The notes under the pieces were generated by a model, which was given only the letters and a program-made list of their open reading frames with translations, made no database searches and was not told the DNA's origin. From NCBI GenBank assembly GCA_903833215.1, contig CAILEM010000099.1, positions 1 to 64,000 on the forward strand: a stretch of 64,000 nt of DNA, written 5' to 3'. The position numbers and the translations under genes were made by a program. Positions 1 through 8,779 of the stretch are shown here, piece by piece. This stretch comes from an uncultured Armatimonadota bacterium. GTDB lineage: Bacteria > Armatimonadota > Fimbriimonadia > Fimbriimonadales > Fimbriimonadaceae. The stretch's first letter is position 1; each line of letters begins with the position of its first letter.

Positions 1-63
1 CATGCCGCGGCTACAGAACAAGACCATTCTGCCAAAACTGTTTGACTTTAAGGCGTGCCTCGC
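1..63. repeat. Dispersed repeat, copy 1 (cut by window start)
   Basis: These 63 bases recur at 9588-9650 with two mismatches by eye (61 of 63). The window begins inside the copy, so its left part is not visible. In the second copy this stretch is the right arm of an inverted-repeat element, which suggests a small non-autonomous mobile element. Bases 64-136 hold no gene; 79-110 contains the reverse complement of a TGTAGGGGC-like motif also found beside the second copy. Confidence 0.75.
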
Positions 64-136
64 ATCCGCTGCAACCAACCAAGAGTCGGGTTAGCCCCTA
101 CAGCAGATTTGGCAATCGTTGTCGTAAGTCGCGAAA

Positions 137-427
137 TTACTCCGACGGAGTCGCGGCTGCAGGCGGTGCGCATGTCGCACAGGACGCTGGTTCGCCGCTG
201 CAGGCAGGAGCATCGGCCTTGACTGGCTCGGTCGTTGGAGAACCCTTGGATGAGTAGTCGTTGATATGGAAACCAGAACCCTTGAACAAGACGGCGATCG
301 GCTGGATGATGCGTTTGACCGTTCCCTCAGATCCACATTGGCAACTGGTTAGGGCGTTCTCGGTGATTCGCTGCTCGACCTCGAATTGGCTGTCGCAGCT
401 ACTGCATTCATAAACATAAGTCGGCAT
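137..427 (-). CDS. FmdB-family zinc ribbon protein
   Basis: A 96-residue protein starting MPTYVYEC, the hallmark of the FmdB/CxxC_CxxC_SSSS regulatory zinc ribbon family. Two Cys pairs (CSSC near residues 8-11 and a CQCG pair about 20 residues on) would bind one zinc ion. The Cys/Ala/Pro-rich tail is low in complexity, with a second group of cysteines. The ATG at 427 is preferred over an upstream in-frame start because the family begins exactly at MPTY. The precise role of the family is unknown; a nucleic-acid-linked or regulatory role is usually assumed. It is divergent from the oxidoreductase at 559. Confidence 0.85.
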   Translation of the reverse strand: MPTYVYECSSCDSQFEVEQRITENALTSCQCGSEGTVKRIIQPIAVLFKGSGFHINDYSSKGSPTTEPVKADAPACSGEPASCATCAPPAAATPSE

Positions 428-558
428 AGTTACCTGGTATTTTGGCAGACTCCGACGCCGAGTGCTAGGGAACGCGGTTCCTTGCGCTGAAAACAACAGC
501 CGGACGCCTTCATTGAGTAATCTCTCAAGGGCTCAGTTAGGGTGAGCTGCGGGCAAAA

Positions 559-1635
559 ATGGCTAATAAACTGAAGATTGGAATTATTGGAAGCGGCGGA
601 ATCGCGCAGGGATGCCACATGAAGGGCTACCAAAGCATTCCCGAGCTTTGCGAGATGGTCGCGGTATGCGACGTAAATCCGGAAATCGCAAAAACTGCGG
701 CGGATAAGTTTGGAATCACGAAGGTCTACACCGACTACAAAGAGATGTTTGCGAACGAGGAGATCGACGCCGTATCGGTCGCGACTCCAAACAAATATCA
801 CATGCAACCGACGGTCGACGCGCTGACCGCTGGCAAACACGTCATTTGCGAAAAGCCGCTCGGAATTAACGCGGAAGAGTGCCGGGCGATGTGCCGTGCA
901 GCCAAAGATTCGGGCAAGATCCTCCAGGTTGGCCTTCAGTCTCGATTCTCGGGCCCAGCTCGATTCATGAAGGAATATGTGGATGCAGGCAAGATGGGCC
1001 ACGTCTACTTCGCGAGAGCCCAGGCGCTACGTCGCCGCGGTGTTCCTGCATGGGGAGTGTTTATTGACAAAGAGAAGCAGGGCGGCGGTCCGCTGATCGA
1101 CATCGGCGTGCACATCCTTGATCTCACGCTGTTCCTCATGGGCTATCCGAAGCCAGTCAGCGCATCGGGTAAGACTTGGGACACACTCGGAAAAAATCCA
1201 GAGTTGTTTAATTATTGGGGATCTTATGATCGCGAGAAATTCACAGTCGAAGATTTCGCCGTCGGCATGATCAAATTCGAAGATGGCTCCGTGGTTTCGC
1301 TTGAAAGCTCGTTCATGGCAAATTTAGACGGCGATCCGTTCCAGACTCAGTTGTTTGGAACCAAAGCGGGTGCAACCGTCAAGCCGTACGGTGGCGACGA
1401 TGCGATCCAGATCTACACAGAAGAAGATCAGCAACTGTTCAACCTCAAACCAGCGAATGTGCCCCACGTAGAGTCCGCACACACGGCTGAAATTGAGGCT
1501 TTCGTTAAGGCGATCCTCGAAGAGAAGACCTCTCCGGTACCTGGCGAAAACGGTCTCATCCTCAATGCCATCTTCGATGCCCTGTACAAGAGCAGCGAAA
1601 CCGGTAAGGAAGAGCTAGTCGACGTCACTTTTTAG
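559..1635 (+). CDS. Gfo/Idh/MocA family oxidoreductase
   Basis: A 358-residue NAD(P)-dependent sugar or inositol dehydrogenase-like protein. The N-terminal Rossmann fold shows GIIGSGGIAQG at residues 8-18 and the family EKPLG motif near residue 100 (lysine in the active site). The C-terminal half carries the mixed alpha/beta substrate domain with GGGPLIDIGVHILDL, whose D and H are typical catalytic or binding residues. No signal peptide, so cytoplasmic. The substrate cannot be read from sequence. It lies upstream of a lipoprotein, separated by a GC-rich hairpin. A second, diverged family member is at 3189. Confidence 0.92.
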   Translation: MANKLKIGIIGSGGIAQGCHMKGYQSIPELCEMVAVCDVNPEIAKTAADKFGITKVYTDYKEMFANEEIDAVSVATPNKYHMQPTVDALTAGKHVICEKPLGINAEECRAMCRAAKDSGKILQVGLQSRFSGPARFMKEYVDAGKMGHVYFARAQALRRRGVPAWGVFIDKEKQGGGPLIDIGVHILDLTLFLMGYPKPVSASGKTWDTLGKNPELFNYWGSYDREKFTVEDFAVGMIKFEDGSVVSLESSFMANLDGDPFQTQLFGTKAGATVKPYGGDDAIQIYTEEDQQLFNLKPANVPHVESAHTAEIEAFVKAILEEKTSPVPGENGLILNAIFDALYKSSETGKEELVDVTF

Positions 1636-1643
1636 CAAGAAAT

Positions 1644-1668
1644 CGTCAGGCGCGAAATGCGCCTGACG
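1644..1668 (+). terminator. Intergenic hairpin after oxidoreductase
   Basis: Perfect 10-base arms CGTCAGGCGC and GCGCCTGACG around a five-base loop. There is no T-run, so it may be a processing or attenuation hairpin rather than a full terminator. It ends about ten bases before the next start codon and abuts the GGGG that could serve as ribosome binding site. Confidence 0.5.
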
Positions 1669-1678
1669 GGGTAGCTTT

Positions 1679-2035
1679 ATGCGAATGCGATCTGACTTCG
1701 TGAAATTTGCCGTCCTAGTAGGCGTCGTCATGCTTGGTGGATGTCGATTCAAAGGAATTGAGAGCTTTGAAACTGCCACCACCCCGGTAAAGGTTCAACC
1801 TGTTTCAGGTGATAAATACGGTAGCGGCGGCATTGCCTACGCGTCAGCGGGTACCCATACCGAAACGCGATACGGCATCGGTTCCGACCCAAATTCTCCT
1901 GAAAAGGTTGATCCAAAGCTAGACCGCCCAGCCAAGGGCTCCGGTCAGCAGCCGGGGGAACTCGGTGGAGACGCTGCCGCAGGATACGGCAAGTCTAACG
2001 CTCCCGCCAACCAGTCAAAAGCGTCCGTCCATTAA
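1679..2035 (+). CDS. Small hypothetical lipoprotein
   Basis: A 118-residue protein with a lipoprotein signal: charged N-terminus, hydrophobic stretch and lipobox LGGC with the cysteine near residue 22. The mature part is hydrophilic, rich in Gly, Ser, Pro and Lys, and shows no domain I recognise. An in-frame ATG two codons in is an equally possible start. It is predicted to be anchored to a membrane by lipid. A strong hairpin after the stop suggests that transcription ends here. Confidence 0.6.
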   Translation: MRMRSDFVKFAVLVGVVMLGGCRFKGIESFETATTPVKVQPVSGDKYGSGGIAYASAGTHTETRYGIGSDPNSPEKVDPKLDRPAKGSGQQPGELGGDAAAGYGKSNAPANQSKASVH

Positions 2036-2055
2036 ATAAGCGATCGCTTGTTTTT

Positions 2056-2090
2056 TCGCCTCAGTTTAAATTCGTTTGAACTGAGGCGAA
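2056..2090. terminator. Hairpin terminator after lipoprotein
   Basis: Long inverted repeat TTCGCCTCAGTT...AACTGAGGCGAA around a short AT-rich centre. On the minus strand it would be followed by a run of T residues (positions 2050-2056), on the plus strand by GCTATTTG. It separates the lipoprotein from the DUF4349 gene. Confidence 0.65.
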
Positions 2091-2133
2091 GCTATTTGTC
2101 ACTCACCACCAGACTCTCAACAGGAGCGAGGAA

Positions 2134-3123
2134 ATGAAAATGTGGTTAGTGAATCTACGCAGAGGGATGATCTCTGCGGCAACGTTAATTTCGGTCATCG
2201 GGTTCGCGGCTGGCTGCGGCTCCGGCCATATGGCAGCCAACAGTTCGCCTGAGGCGAGCGGGGCATCGGCATCGATGGAATTTGCGGATAGCGCCAAAGC
2301 GCCCGCGATGCTGATGAAATCTGAAGGGGCGAGTTCGCGCAACCAAGCAATAGCTCCTTCATCGCCGATGGCGGGAAGGCAGATCGATGGCGGTGCTGCT
2401 TTGGCAAAGGCACCCATGGCTCCACCCGCCCAGGTTCGCCAAGTTATCCGCCGAGCAGAACTCGTGGTACGCGTTGAAAACGTCGAGAAAGCGGAGAAGA
2501 CGGTCGGCTCTATCGTTCGAGGTGCCGGTGGTTACGTCGAAACAGCCTCCAGTACGGATTTGGCTTCTGCCCATCCCGTTCTCGATATCGCACTTCGCAT
2601 TCCGGTGGAGACCTTCGATGCTACGATCGCGAAGTTTGAGGCCCTAGGAGTTCGGCTTTCCAAGAAAGTCGGATCGGAAGACGTCACCGGACAACTTGTT
2701 GACATGGATGCCCGATTGAAAACTCTGCGAGCCCAGGAAGACGTTTATCGTGACATGCTCAAGAACCGAACCCAGTTGGATGATGTGTTCAACATCCAGA
2801 GCCAGCTGACCCAGGTTCGCACCCAAATCGAATCGATTTCTGGCCAGCGAAAATCGCAAGCGGGTCTTGCCGCGATGTCGACGATCTCCCTTACACTTCA
2901 GCAGAACGCGATTGCCAATGCACCAACTTCGGACCCCAACTGGATGGCACAGACATGGGCGGAAGCTTCTTCTGGCGCGAGCGGTGCCTTTCGAATCGCA
3001 TTCGCCGGCCTCGTTTGGATCCTTGCATTCTCGCCATTCTGGATTCCGGTTCTACTCATCCTTCGAAAGGCAGCGAAGCCCCTAACGGAGAAGAAGTCGG
3101 TGGCGCCACCTCATTCTTTCTAG
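2134..3123 (+). CDS. DUF4349 domain lipoprotein
   Basis: A 329-residue envelope protein. The N-terminal signal ends in AAGC, a lipobox. A linker rich in Ala, Ser and Met follows to about residue 100. The DUF4349 region then starts at RQVIRRAELVVRVENVEKA and includes the characteristic SEDVTGQLVDMDARLKTLRAQE, which is predicted coiled coil. One transmembrane helix lies near the C-terminus (about residues 285-312). DUF4349 proteins are membrane-anchored with no established biochemical role. A good GGAG-type ribosome binding site precedes the ATG (CAGGAGCGAGGAA). Confidence 0.85.
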   Translation: MKMWLVNLRRGMISAATLISVIGFAAGCGSGHMAANSSPEASGASASMEFADSAKAPAMLMKSEGASSRNQAIAPSSPMAGRQIDGGAALAKAPMAPPAQVRQVIRRAELVVRVENVEKAEKTVGSIVRGAGGYVETASSTDLASAHPVLDIALRIPVETFDATIAKFEALGVRLSKKVGSEDVTGQLVDMDARLKTLRAQEDVYRDMLKNRTQLDDVFNIQSQLTQVRTQIESISGQRKSQAGLAAMSTISLTLQQNAIANAPTSDPNWMAQTWAEASSGASGAFRIAFAGLVWILAFSPFWIPVLLILRKAAKPLTEKKSVAPPHSF

Positions 3124-3130
3124 GATCTTC

Positions 3131-3164
3131 ATGAGCGCACCTGATCAAGAGCGGGTGCGCTCAT
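3131..3164 (+). terminator. Hairpin terminator
   Basis: Eleven-base perfect arms ATGAGCGCACC and GGTGCGCTCAT around a 12-base loop, directly after the DUF4349 stop codon. There is no T-run, so termination is inferred from stem strength and position only. Confidence 0.5.
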
Positions 3165-3167
3165 CAA

Positions 3168-3185
3168 CTGACAGTAAACTGTCAG
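3168..3185. promoter_or_regulatory. Palindrome at the start of the next gene, candidate operator
   Basis: CTGACAG-TAAA-CTGTCAG is a perfect 7-base inverted repeat ending three bases before the ATG at 3189. It occupies the place where a ribosome binding site would be. It could bind a dimeric regulator or fold as a hairpin that limits translation. The regulator is unknown. Confidence 0.5.
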
Positions 3186-3188
3186 CGA

Positions 3189-4220
3189 ATGGCGAAAATT
3201 GGCGTAATGGGGTGCGGCGTCGTCGCTGACTACGGACACCTTCCAGCAATCCTCCAAACTCCTGGCCTCGAATTGGCCGCGCTCATGGACCCAGATCCTG
3301 CGCGCTTGGCCCATGTGGCAAGTAAATTCGGCAATCCCCCCGCTTTTACAAACTCACAGGATTTCTTCAATTCCAAGCTCGACGCTGTGCTCATTTGCTC
3401 CCCTGCCGGAGCCCACTTAGAGAACATCAAGGCGGCTGCCGAACACGGGGTGCACGTCCTGTGTGAAAAGCCACTCGCGATGAACGACGAGGAAGCCGAA
3501 GAGGCGATTGCCGTCATGGAAGCCACTGGGAAAATGCTGTTCACTGGTTTCGTCTACAGATTTAGCCCGGTCGCGCTTCAGATCAAAAAATGGGTTGAGG
3601 ACGGCGTTGTCGGTGACATTCGATCTCTTCGCTTGATCTACATCTGGGATCTTCACGGTCAGTACGAGCAAGATACCGCTGGCAATTGGATCGTGAGCCC
3701 ACGGTGGCAAGGTCGCATGGTGGAAGGCGGGCCTATGGTCGACTGCGGCGTGCATCAAATCGACCTCGCGAGGTGGTGGCTAGGGGAAGAGGTTGAGAAG
3801 ACGACGGTAGCCGCTGCCTGGGTTGCTGACTACGAAGCACCCGATCACGTGTATTTGCACATGGATCACGCGCGCGGAGCCCACTCAATGGTTGAGATGA
3901 GCTTCAGCTATGGCCACACCGCCAGGAACCCGATTTCTCATTTCTCCTATCATCTCATCGGAAACGGTGGAGTGATCCGCTATGACCGTGATGGTTATAT
4001 TCTCGAAGCGAGAACGGGTGGGTCGACCATAGTGGTTCCTGGGGCTAGCGAAAAGAACTTTCATGGCATGCACAGTGCCTTCTCTGAAGCGCTACGAACG
4101 GGTGCACCTGGACATTTGCCTTCGGGAAGGGACGGTTTGATTGCTACCCAAATCGCTCGAGCGGCGACGGATCGTGCCATTGCAGATCGTCTCCAAGCAC
4201 GTCTGGGAGACGTGAAGTAG
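3189..4220 (+). CDS. Gfo/Idh/MocA family oxidoreductase
   Basis: A 343-residue NAD(P)-dependent oxidoreductase. The Rossmann glycine motif GVMGCGVVADYG lies at residues 5-16 and CEKPLAM near residue 95. The substrate-domain signature GGPMVDCGVHQIDLARWW contains the expected D and H. The start is fixed by the family N-terminus (MAKIGVMGCG), although no Shine-Dalgarno sequence is visible because a palindrome sits there. The gene is 46 bases upstream of a GH95 fucosidase, so a joint role in using a plant or algal sugar is plausible but unproven. Confidence 0.92.
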   Translation: MAKIGVMGCGVVADYGHLPAILQTPGLELAALMDPDPARLAHVASKFGNPPAFTNSQDFFNSKLDAVLICSPAGAHLENIKAAAEHGVHVLCEKPLAMNDEEAEEAIAVMEATGKMLFTGFVYRFSPVALQIKKWVEDGVVGDIRSLRLIYIWDLHGQYEQDTAGNWIVSPRWQGRMVEGGPMVDCGVHQIDLARWWLGEEVEKTTVAAAWVADYEAPDHVYLHMDHARGAHSMVEMSFSYGHTARNPISHFSYHLIGNGGVIRYDRDGYILEARTGGSTIVVPGASEKNFHGMHSAFSEALRTGAPGHLPSGRDGLIATQIARAATDRAIADRLQARLGDVK

Positions 4221-4266
4221 CTATTTCATATGTCTTAGGCCAACGATCCCCGGTAGAGTAGGCAAC

Positions 4267-6702
4267 GTGGAACCGAATCACAAAGACGACGACGCCTTTC
4301 TTCCTTCGGATGCTGAGAATGTCAGCCGCCGCACCGTTATTCTCGGCGGGATTGCTGCCGGAGTATCTCTCCCCGCTACTTTGCATGCAATCGCCAAAAA
4401 CTCAAAAGATCCCATGAATTCTCTGCCGCCCCCCAACGAGACAAAACTACAGCTTTGGTATGATCGACCCGCGAAGGAGTGGGTTGAGGCCCTGCCTGTC
4501 GGCAACGGCCGTCTAGGGGCGATGGTGTATGGCGGTGTTGCAACCGAGCAAATCCAACTCAACGAATCCACCGTTTGGGCAGGCGGACCTCATGACTACG
4601 ACAATCCTGAAGGGTTGGCCGTATTGCCCGAAATTCGAAAACTCGTCTTTGAAGGCAAGTACCGTGAGGCGATTTCGCTTGCCGACTCCAAGTTCATGAG
4701 CAAGCCGTTGGGACAATTGCCGTACCAAACCGTTGGCAGCCTCTTTCTTGACTTCGGCTTTGCAACGGCAGCGGCAGACTATCGGCGAGAGTTGGACCTA
4801 GATTCGGCAATCTCGACGACAAGTTTCACCATCAACGGCGTCCGGTATCGGCGCGAAGTTTTTGCCAGCCACCCCGACCAGATCCTGGTGATTAGGATTC
4901 AAGCTGACAAACCTGGCCAAGTCTCGTTTAAGGCAAGTTTCAAGTCGCCGCAGTCGATCTCGGTTGCCGGTCGTGACGCTGATTTACTCCTTCAAGGCAT
5001 CAGCGGAGAATCGGAAGGTATTTCTGGACAAGTTAAGTTTGCCGCTCTGGTAAGGGCAAAACTTCGCGGTGGTTCGCAGAGCATAGATGGCGATACCCTC
5101 GTGGTCCGAAATGCCGACTCCGCCACGGTATTCGTCTCCATGGCGACAAGCTATTTGAGCTACAAAGACGTTTCTGCGGATGCCGTCTTCGCCGCTGCCT
5201 CTTACCTCAATCGCGTGGCACACAAGAGCGATGCCGAACTTCGGAATGCTCACTCCTCTGATCATCGCCACCTGTTTCGTCGGATGTCACTTGACCTCGG
5301 GAAGTCCGACCAAGCGGAGCCGACAGACGTCAGAATTCACAAATTTCAGGAAGGAAATGACCCTGGCCTCGCCGCCCTTTACTTCCAATATGGCCGCTAT
5401 TTGCTGATCGCAAGTTCAAGACAGGGTGGAAAGCCCGCCAACCTCCAGGGGCTATGGAACGACAGCGTGAGGCCCCCGTGGGGATCGAAATATACGGTGA
5501 ACATCAACACCGAGATGAATTATTGGCCCGCGGAAAGCTGCGCCCTGAGCGAGTGCCACGAACCGCTCTTCAGCATGCTGGAGGAAGTTGCGGAAACGGG
5601 CAAGAAGACGGCAGAGGTGCAGTACGGCGCCAAGGGCTGGGTCCTGCACCACAACACCGACGGTTGGCGCGGTGCCGCTCCCATCGACGGTGCGTCCTGG
5701 GGCCTTTGGCCAACGGGTGGAGCATGGTTGAGCACGCACATGTGGCAGCACTACCTGTATACGGGGGACAAGAAGGCCCTGAATCGCCACTACAAGACCA
5801 TGAAGGGAGCCGCCGAGTTCTTTCTGGATACGCTGCAAACGGACCCCAAGACTGGCCACTTGGTGACCTGTCCTTCCACCTCGCCCGAAAATACCCATCA
5901 CCAGGGCGTTGGACTGTGCGCGGGACCAACGATGGACATGCAAATCCTCAGGGACCTATTCGATGCATGCGCTGGCGCGGCGGTTGTACTGAATCTCGAT
6001 GAGGAGTTTCGGACCAAGCTCCATGAGGCACGTCAGAAACTCGCACCGATGCAGGTTGGAAAAGCGGGACAACTTCAAGAGTGGCTTGAAGATTGGGACC
6101 TCCAAGCACCGGAGATCCATCACCGGCACGTTTCACACCTCTACGGAGTTTTTCCTAGCCATCAGATCACGCAGGAAGAAACTCCCGCCTTGTTCGAAGC
6201 CGCCAAGAAGTCTTTGGAGATTCGAGGCGACGCAGGTACAGGCTGGAGCCTTGCCTGGAAGATCAACATTTGGGCACGCCTTCTGGATGGAGACCATGCT
6301 CACAAGCTCGTGAAGGAAGCATTACGTCCTCAAGGTACGGGTGGAGAAGGTGGTGGTGTCTACCCCAACCTCTTCGACGCTCATCCCCCCTTCCAAATCG
6401 ATGGAAACTTCGGCTTCAGTTCCGGCGTGGCCGAGATGCTGATCCAGAGCACGCTTGAGGATGTACGGTTACTCCCTGCTCTTCCATCCGCCTGGCCCGA
6501 AGGTGAAGTCCGTGGCCTGCGCGCCAGAGGCGGACATACGATCGACATCGCCTGGTCCGCCGGTGTCCCCACCAAAGTCATCATCCAGCAAGGCTGGAAG
6601 AGCAATCTCGTCGTAAAATTGGGCAACCGATCTGTCACTATCACCGGCAACCCCGGATCCAAACACGCCATTCCGACAGACTGGCTCCGCAATTCCGGTT
6701 GA
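4267..6702 (+). CDS. Glycoside hydrolase family 95 (alpha-L-fucosidase-like)
   Basis: An 811-residue secreted glycosidase starting at GTG. Near residues 20-40 there is an SRRTVILGG twin-arginine-type motif and a hydrophobic segment, so Tat export is likely. The N-terminal beta-sandwich begins with LWYDRPAKEWVEALPVGNGRLGAMVYG, split here as LWYDRPA and EALPVGNGRLGAMVYGG, the GH95 opening signature. An (alpha/alpha)6 barrel follows with LQGLWNDSVRPPWGSKYT-type segments, MNYWPAE and GTGWSLAWK. GH95 enzymes invert alpha-1,2-fucosyl or L-galactosyl linkages. Length fits the family. The next gene is convergent across a REP pair. Confidence 0.93.
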   Translation: MEPNHKDDDAFLPSDAENVSRRTVILGGIAAGVSLPATLHAIAKNSKDPMNSLPPPNETKLQLWYDRPAKEWVEALPVGNGRLGAMVYGGVATEQIQLNESTVWAGGPHDYDNPEGLAVLPEIRKLVFEGKYREAISLADSKFMSKPLGQLPYQTVGSLFLDFGFATAAADYRRELDLDSAISTTSFTINGVRYRREVFASHPDQILVIRIQADKPGQVSFKASFKSPQSISVAGRDADLLLQGISGESEGISGQVKFAALVRAKLRGGSQSIDGDTLVVRNADSATVFVSMATSYLSYKDVSADAVFAAASYLNRVAHKSDAELRNAHSSDHRHLFRRMSLDLGKSDQAEPTDVRIHKFQEGNDPGLAALYFQYGRYLLIASSRQGGKPANLQGLWNDSVRPPWGSKYTVNINTEMNYWPAESCALSECHEPLFSMLEEVAETGKKTAEVQYGAKGWVLHHNTDGWRGAAPIDGASWGLWPTGGAWLSTHMWQHYLYTGDKKALNRHYKTMKGAAEFFLDTLQTDPKTGHLVTCPSTSPENTHHQGVGLCAGPTMDMQILRDLFDACAGAAVVLNLDEEFRTKLHEARQKLAPMQVGKAGQLQEWLEDWDLQAPEIHHRHVSHLYGVFPSHQITQEETPALFEAAKKSLEIRGDAGTGWSLAWKINIWARLLDGDHAHKLVKEALRPQGTGGEGGGVYPNLFDAHPPFQIDGNFGFSSGVAEMLIQSTLEDVRLLPALPSAWPEGEVRGLRARGGHTIDIAWSAGVPTKVIIQQGWKSNLVVKLGNRSVTITGNPGSKHAIPTDWLRNSG

Positions 6703-7084
6703 TTGCAGCTTGCGAGGCGCCGAACCCTGTGCGCAATGCCTGAGTCTGCCAGCGTCGCCCTCTCTTTCCATTTATTCTGAGGAAGGAGAGGGAAGAATGA
6801 GTATGGTTTTTCGCATAAGTGCCCCTGGCACCATAGTTTCCGGAACCCCGGTCGATAGCACATCCCAGCGGTGAATTCCGTAAGCCCACGTAGTCGGCGG
6901 TGATCGTACCGACGAACAGCCTGACGAATGGCCCGCAGCCTTCGTGCGAGGCGATACCGATATTCACGCCCATTCCAGAGGCTGCAGCGTCGGTACGATC
7001 ACCGCCGACTACGTGGGCTGTTGGTGGCTTGGGTCTTCGGGTCTCTTCCGTCGGCTGATCTGTCGGTAGGATCACCGACTCACG
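6703..7084. other. Intergenic region between convergent glycosidases
   Basis: 382 bases with no credible gene. The first 180 bases show no clear terminator. The middle holds an inverted pair of REP-like repeats (6883-7019), described separately. Confidence 0.7.
6883..7019. repeat. Inverted pair of REP-like repeats (REPIN-like)
   Basis: 6890-6914 is GTAG followed by the imperfect palindrome TCGGCGGTGATCGTACCGA and CG; 6988-7012 is the exact reverse complement. The match extends outward for seven bases (AGCCCAC), giving 32-base arms around 73 bases. This is the arrangement of a REPIN: two REPs head to head with GTAG on the outside. The same unit is repeated around the transposase gene at 31483-31974, its likely source. 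Confidence 0.85.
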
Positions 7085-8728
7085 CTATGTTCCTTCGTAA
7101 TAGATCGGATTCGTGCGCCAGTCGTTGTCTATGTCGAATGCCATTTCCTTGACTCTTGGCCGACGTTCCCTAAGGCGGACGGACTCGATGATGAGGGCGT
7201 AGCCGCTGGAGAGGTGGTTCTTGCCTACGCACTCTAGTTTGAGTATGTACTCGCCGGGTTCGGGCCAGAAGTCGAGGAAGTGGTACTCGCGCGGTTTGAC
7301 CTCGGGGGCGTAGAAATCCATTCGAGTGCCAAGTTTCACACCATCCAAAGAGACCTCGTATGCTCCCAAATCGGGGCCGTGAGCGACGTTTATCAGTAAA
7401 CGTAAAGGCTCCTTCTCGTTCACTTGGATCGGAATCTCCAGGGAGTTCTTGCCATCCGCATCGGCCGGAACGAACAATACTGGGTGCTCAAATAATTCAG
7501 GGAAACGCTGAACCTCTTTCTCTTGACTTGTCTGAGTTCGCCTTCCGTCATATTCGAGGCGGGGAAGAGGATCCGTATCCAAAGTGTTCTTTTGGCCGTA
7601 GTCCAGCTCAGACACCCAAACGATCGACCTTTCGATGTTTGGTAGCTTACGCTCGCGGGCATGAGGGGCGCGGGCTTTGAAGGTTGGTGTGCCCGTTTGA
7701 TACCAGAACGCGACACTGGCGTAGTCGTCTTCCCGCGGGTTCCAACTCATTGCACGCTTGTGAACACTCTCATCAGGGGCAATCCACCCGAATGTCTCGA
7801 ACTGGACCTTGATCGACGTATTGAACAGAAAAGGATCGTTAACATGCCATCGATAGGCGCTGGTGTGTCCGCCGACAATGCCCCATTGGTCGAAATAGGG
7901 AACCCCGAAGTATGGCGTTTGAACCTGCTCCAAGCCCCAGGCACAAAGGAAGTAGTCTTCGGTGCCAGTGCCCCAGACGGATGGGATCGCCTCCCCGTCA
8001 ATCGTGACCATCTCGTCGCCTTCCCCGAACCAGTAAGGGCTGCGGGTCCGGACGCTGAACACGGTGCCGACGTAATGACCCTTGCCAGTGGTCTCAAGCA
8101 GCGTGTAGGGTTCGCCAGTTTCAAGCGGATATGATTGGGTGTATTGGGCGTAAAAATAGGGCGTATCGGCGGGGAGTGAGTCGCGCAAAATCCAGTCGAT
8201 GTTGTAGTACAACAGGCTGAGCGGCTTATCACTTTCATTCACGATTTCAACGCGTGCGGATTTGTGAAAGGGCATGTGCCAGAAGCAGTTGTATGAGTCC
8301 CCGCCTTCGACGACAACGGGCATGCTGATGAGTTCGCTCCTCTTGCCGAAGCAGCCACCAAAGAAATCGCCGACAGGTGCCTCGACACCCGGCCGCTCAT
8401 TGCCATCGTAGTAGATGCGAAGTAGCAACTCCTGGTGATTCGCCGATCCATCTTTTGCCCAAGGGTGAGCTTCTGGACCGAGGAAGGTGATCCACATGTG
8501 GGTGATGATTCCGGGCCCCTCCACGTCCATCAAGACGTGGGTTTGACCGGGAGACACGCGGAAGTTGTCGCGGTTACTCTTCTCTTCTAGGTCGCTCTTG
8601 GGGGGCGCGGATGGGTCGTAGTTGCCATCCGCACCTTCACGGAAGGTCGAGGTGGCGCGCATGCTGCGACCGTATTGGGGTCTTGCCAAACTTCCCATCG
8701 GCCCTGATAGAAGAGGGTAATCACTCAT
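7085..8728 (-). CDS. DUF2961 (GH172-like) protein
   Basis: A 547-residue protein with the DUF2961 fold: MDVEGPGIITHMWIT near residue 70, then GDFFGGCFGK, and the WGTGTEDYF motif with its TEDY acidic residue typical of the active site. A C-terminal beta-rich region follows. Characterised GH172 members cleave fructofuranosyl or arabinofuranosyl linkages; the substrate here is unknown. The ATG at 8728 is chosen because a longer start (8842) would overlap the divergent gene and adds non-conserved residues. No signal peptide is apparent, unlike the neighbouring GH95. Confidence 0.85.
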   Translation of the reverse strand: MSDYPLLSGPMGSLARPQYGRSMRATSTFREGADGNYDPSAPPKSDLEEKSNRDNFRVSPGQTHVLMDVEGPGIITHMWITFLGPEAHPWAKDGSANHQELLLRIYYDGNERPGVEAPVGDFFGGCFGKRSELISMPVVVEGGDSYNCFWHMPFHKSARVEIVNESDKPLSLLYYNIDWILRDSLPADTPYFYAQYTQSYPLETGEPYTLLETTGKGHYVGTVFSVRTRSPYWFGEGDEMVTIDGEAIPSVWGTGTEDYFLCAWGLEQVQTPYFGVPYFDQWGIVGGHTSAYRWHVNDPFLFNTSIKVQFETFGWIAPDESVHKRAMSWNPREDDYASVAFWYQTGTPTFKARAPHARERKLPNIERSIVWVSELDYGQKNTLDTDPLPRLEYDGRRTQTSQEKEVQRFPELFEHPVLFVPADADGKNSLEIPIQVNEKEPLRLLINVAHGPDLGAYEVSLDGVKLGTRMDFYAPEVKPREYHFLDFWPEPGEYILKLECVGKNHLSSGYALIIESVRLRERRPRVKEMAFDIDNDWRTNPIYYEGT

Positions 8729-8779
8729 CCCAACAATCTTAACTGGTTGTGAGTTTTTTGGCGACAGAGTTGGAGTAGG

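Noticed and set aside
430-1002. Minus-strand 190-residue frame over the first oxidoreductase
   Set aside because: It is antisense to a well-conserved Rossmann domain and has no family features.
5452-6002. Additional frames inside the GH95 gene
   Set aside because: They are alternative-frame shadows in a GC-rich coding region.
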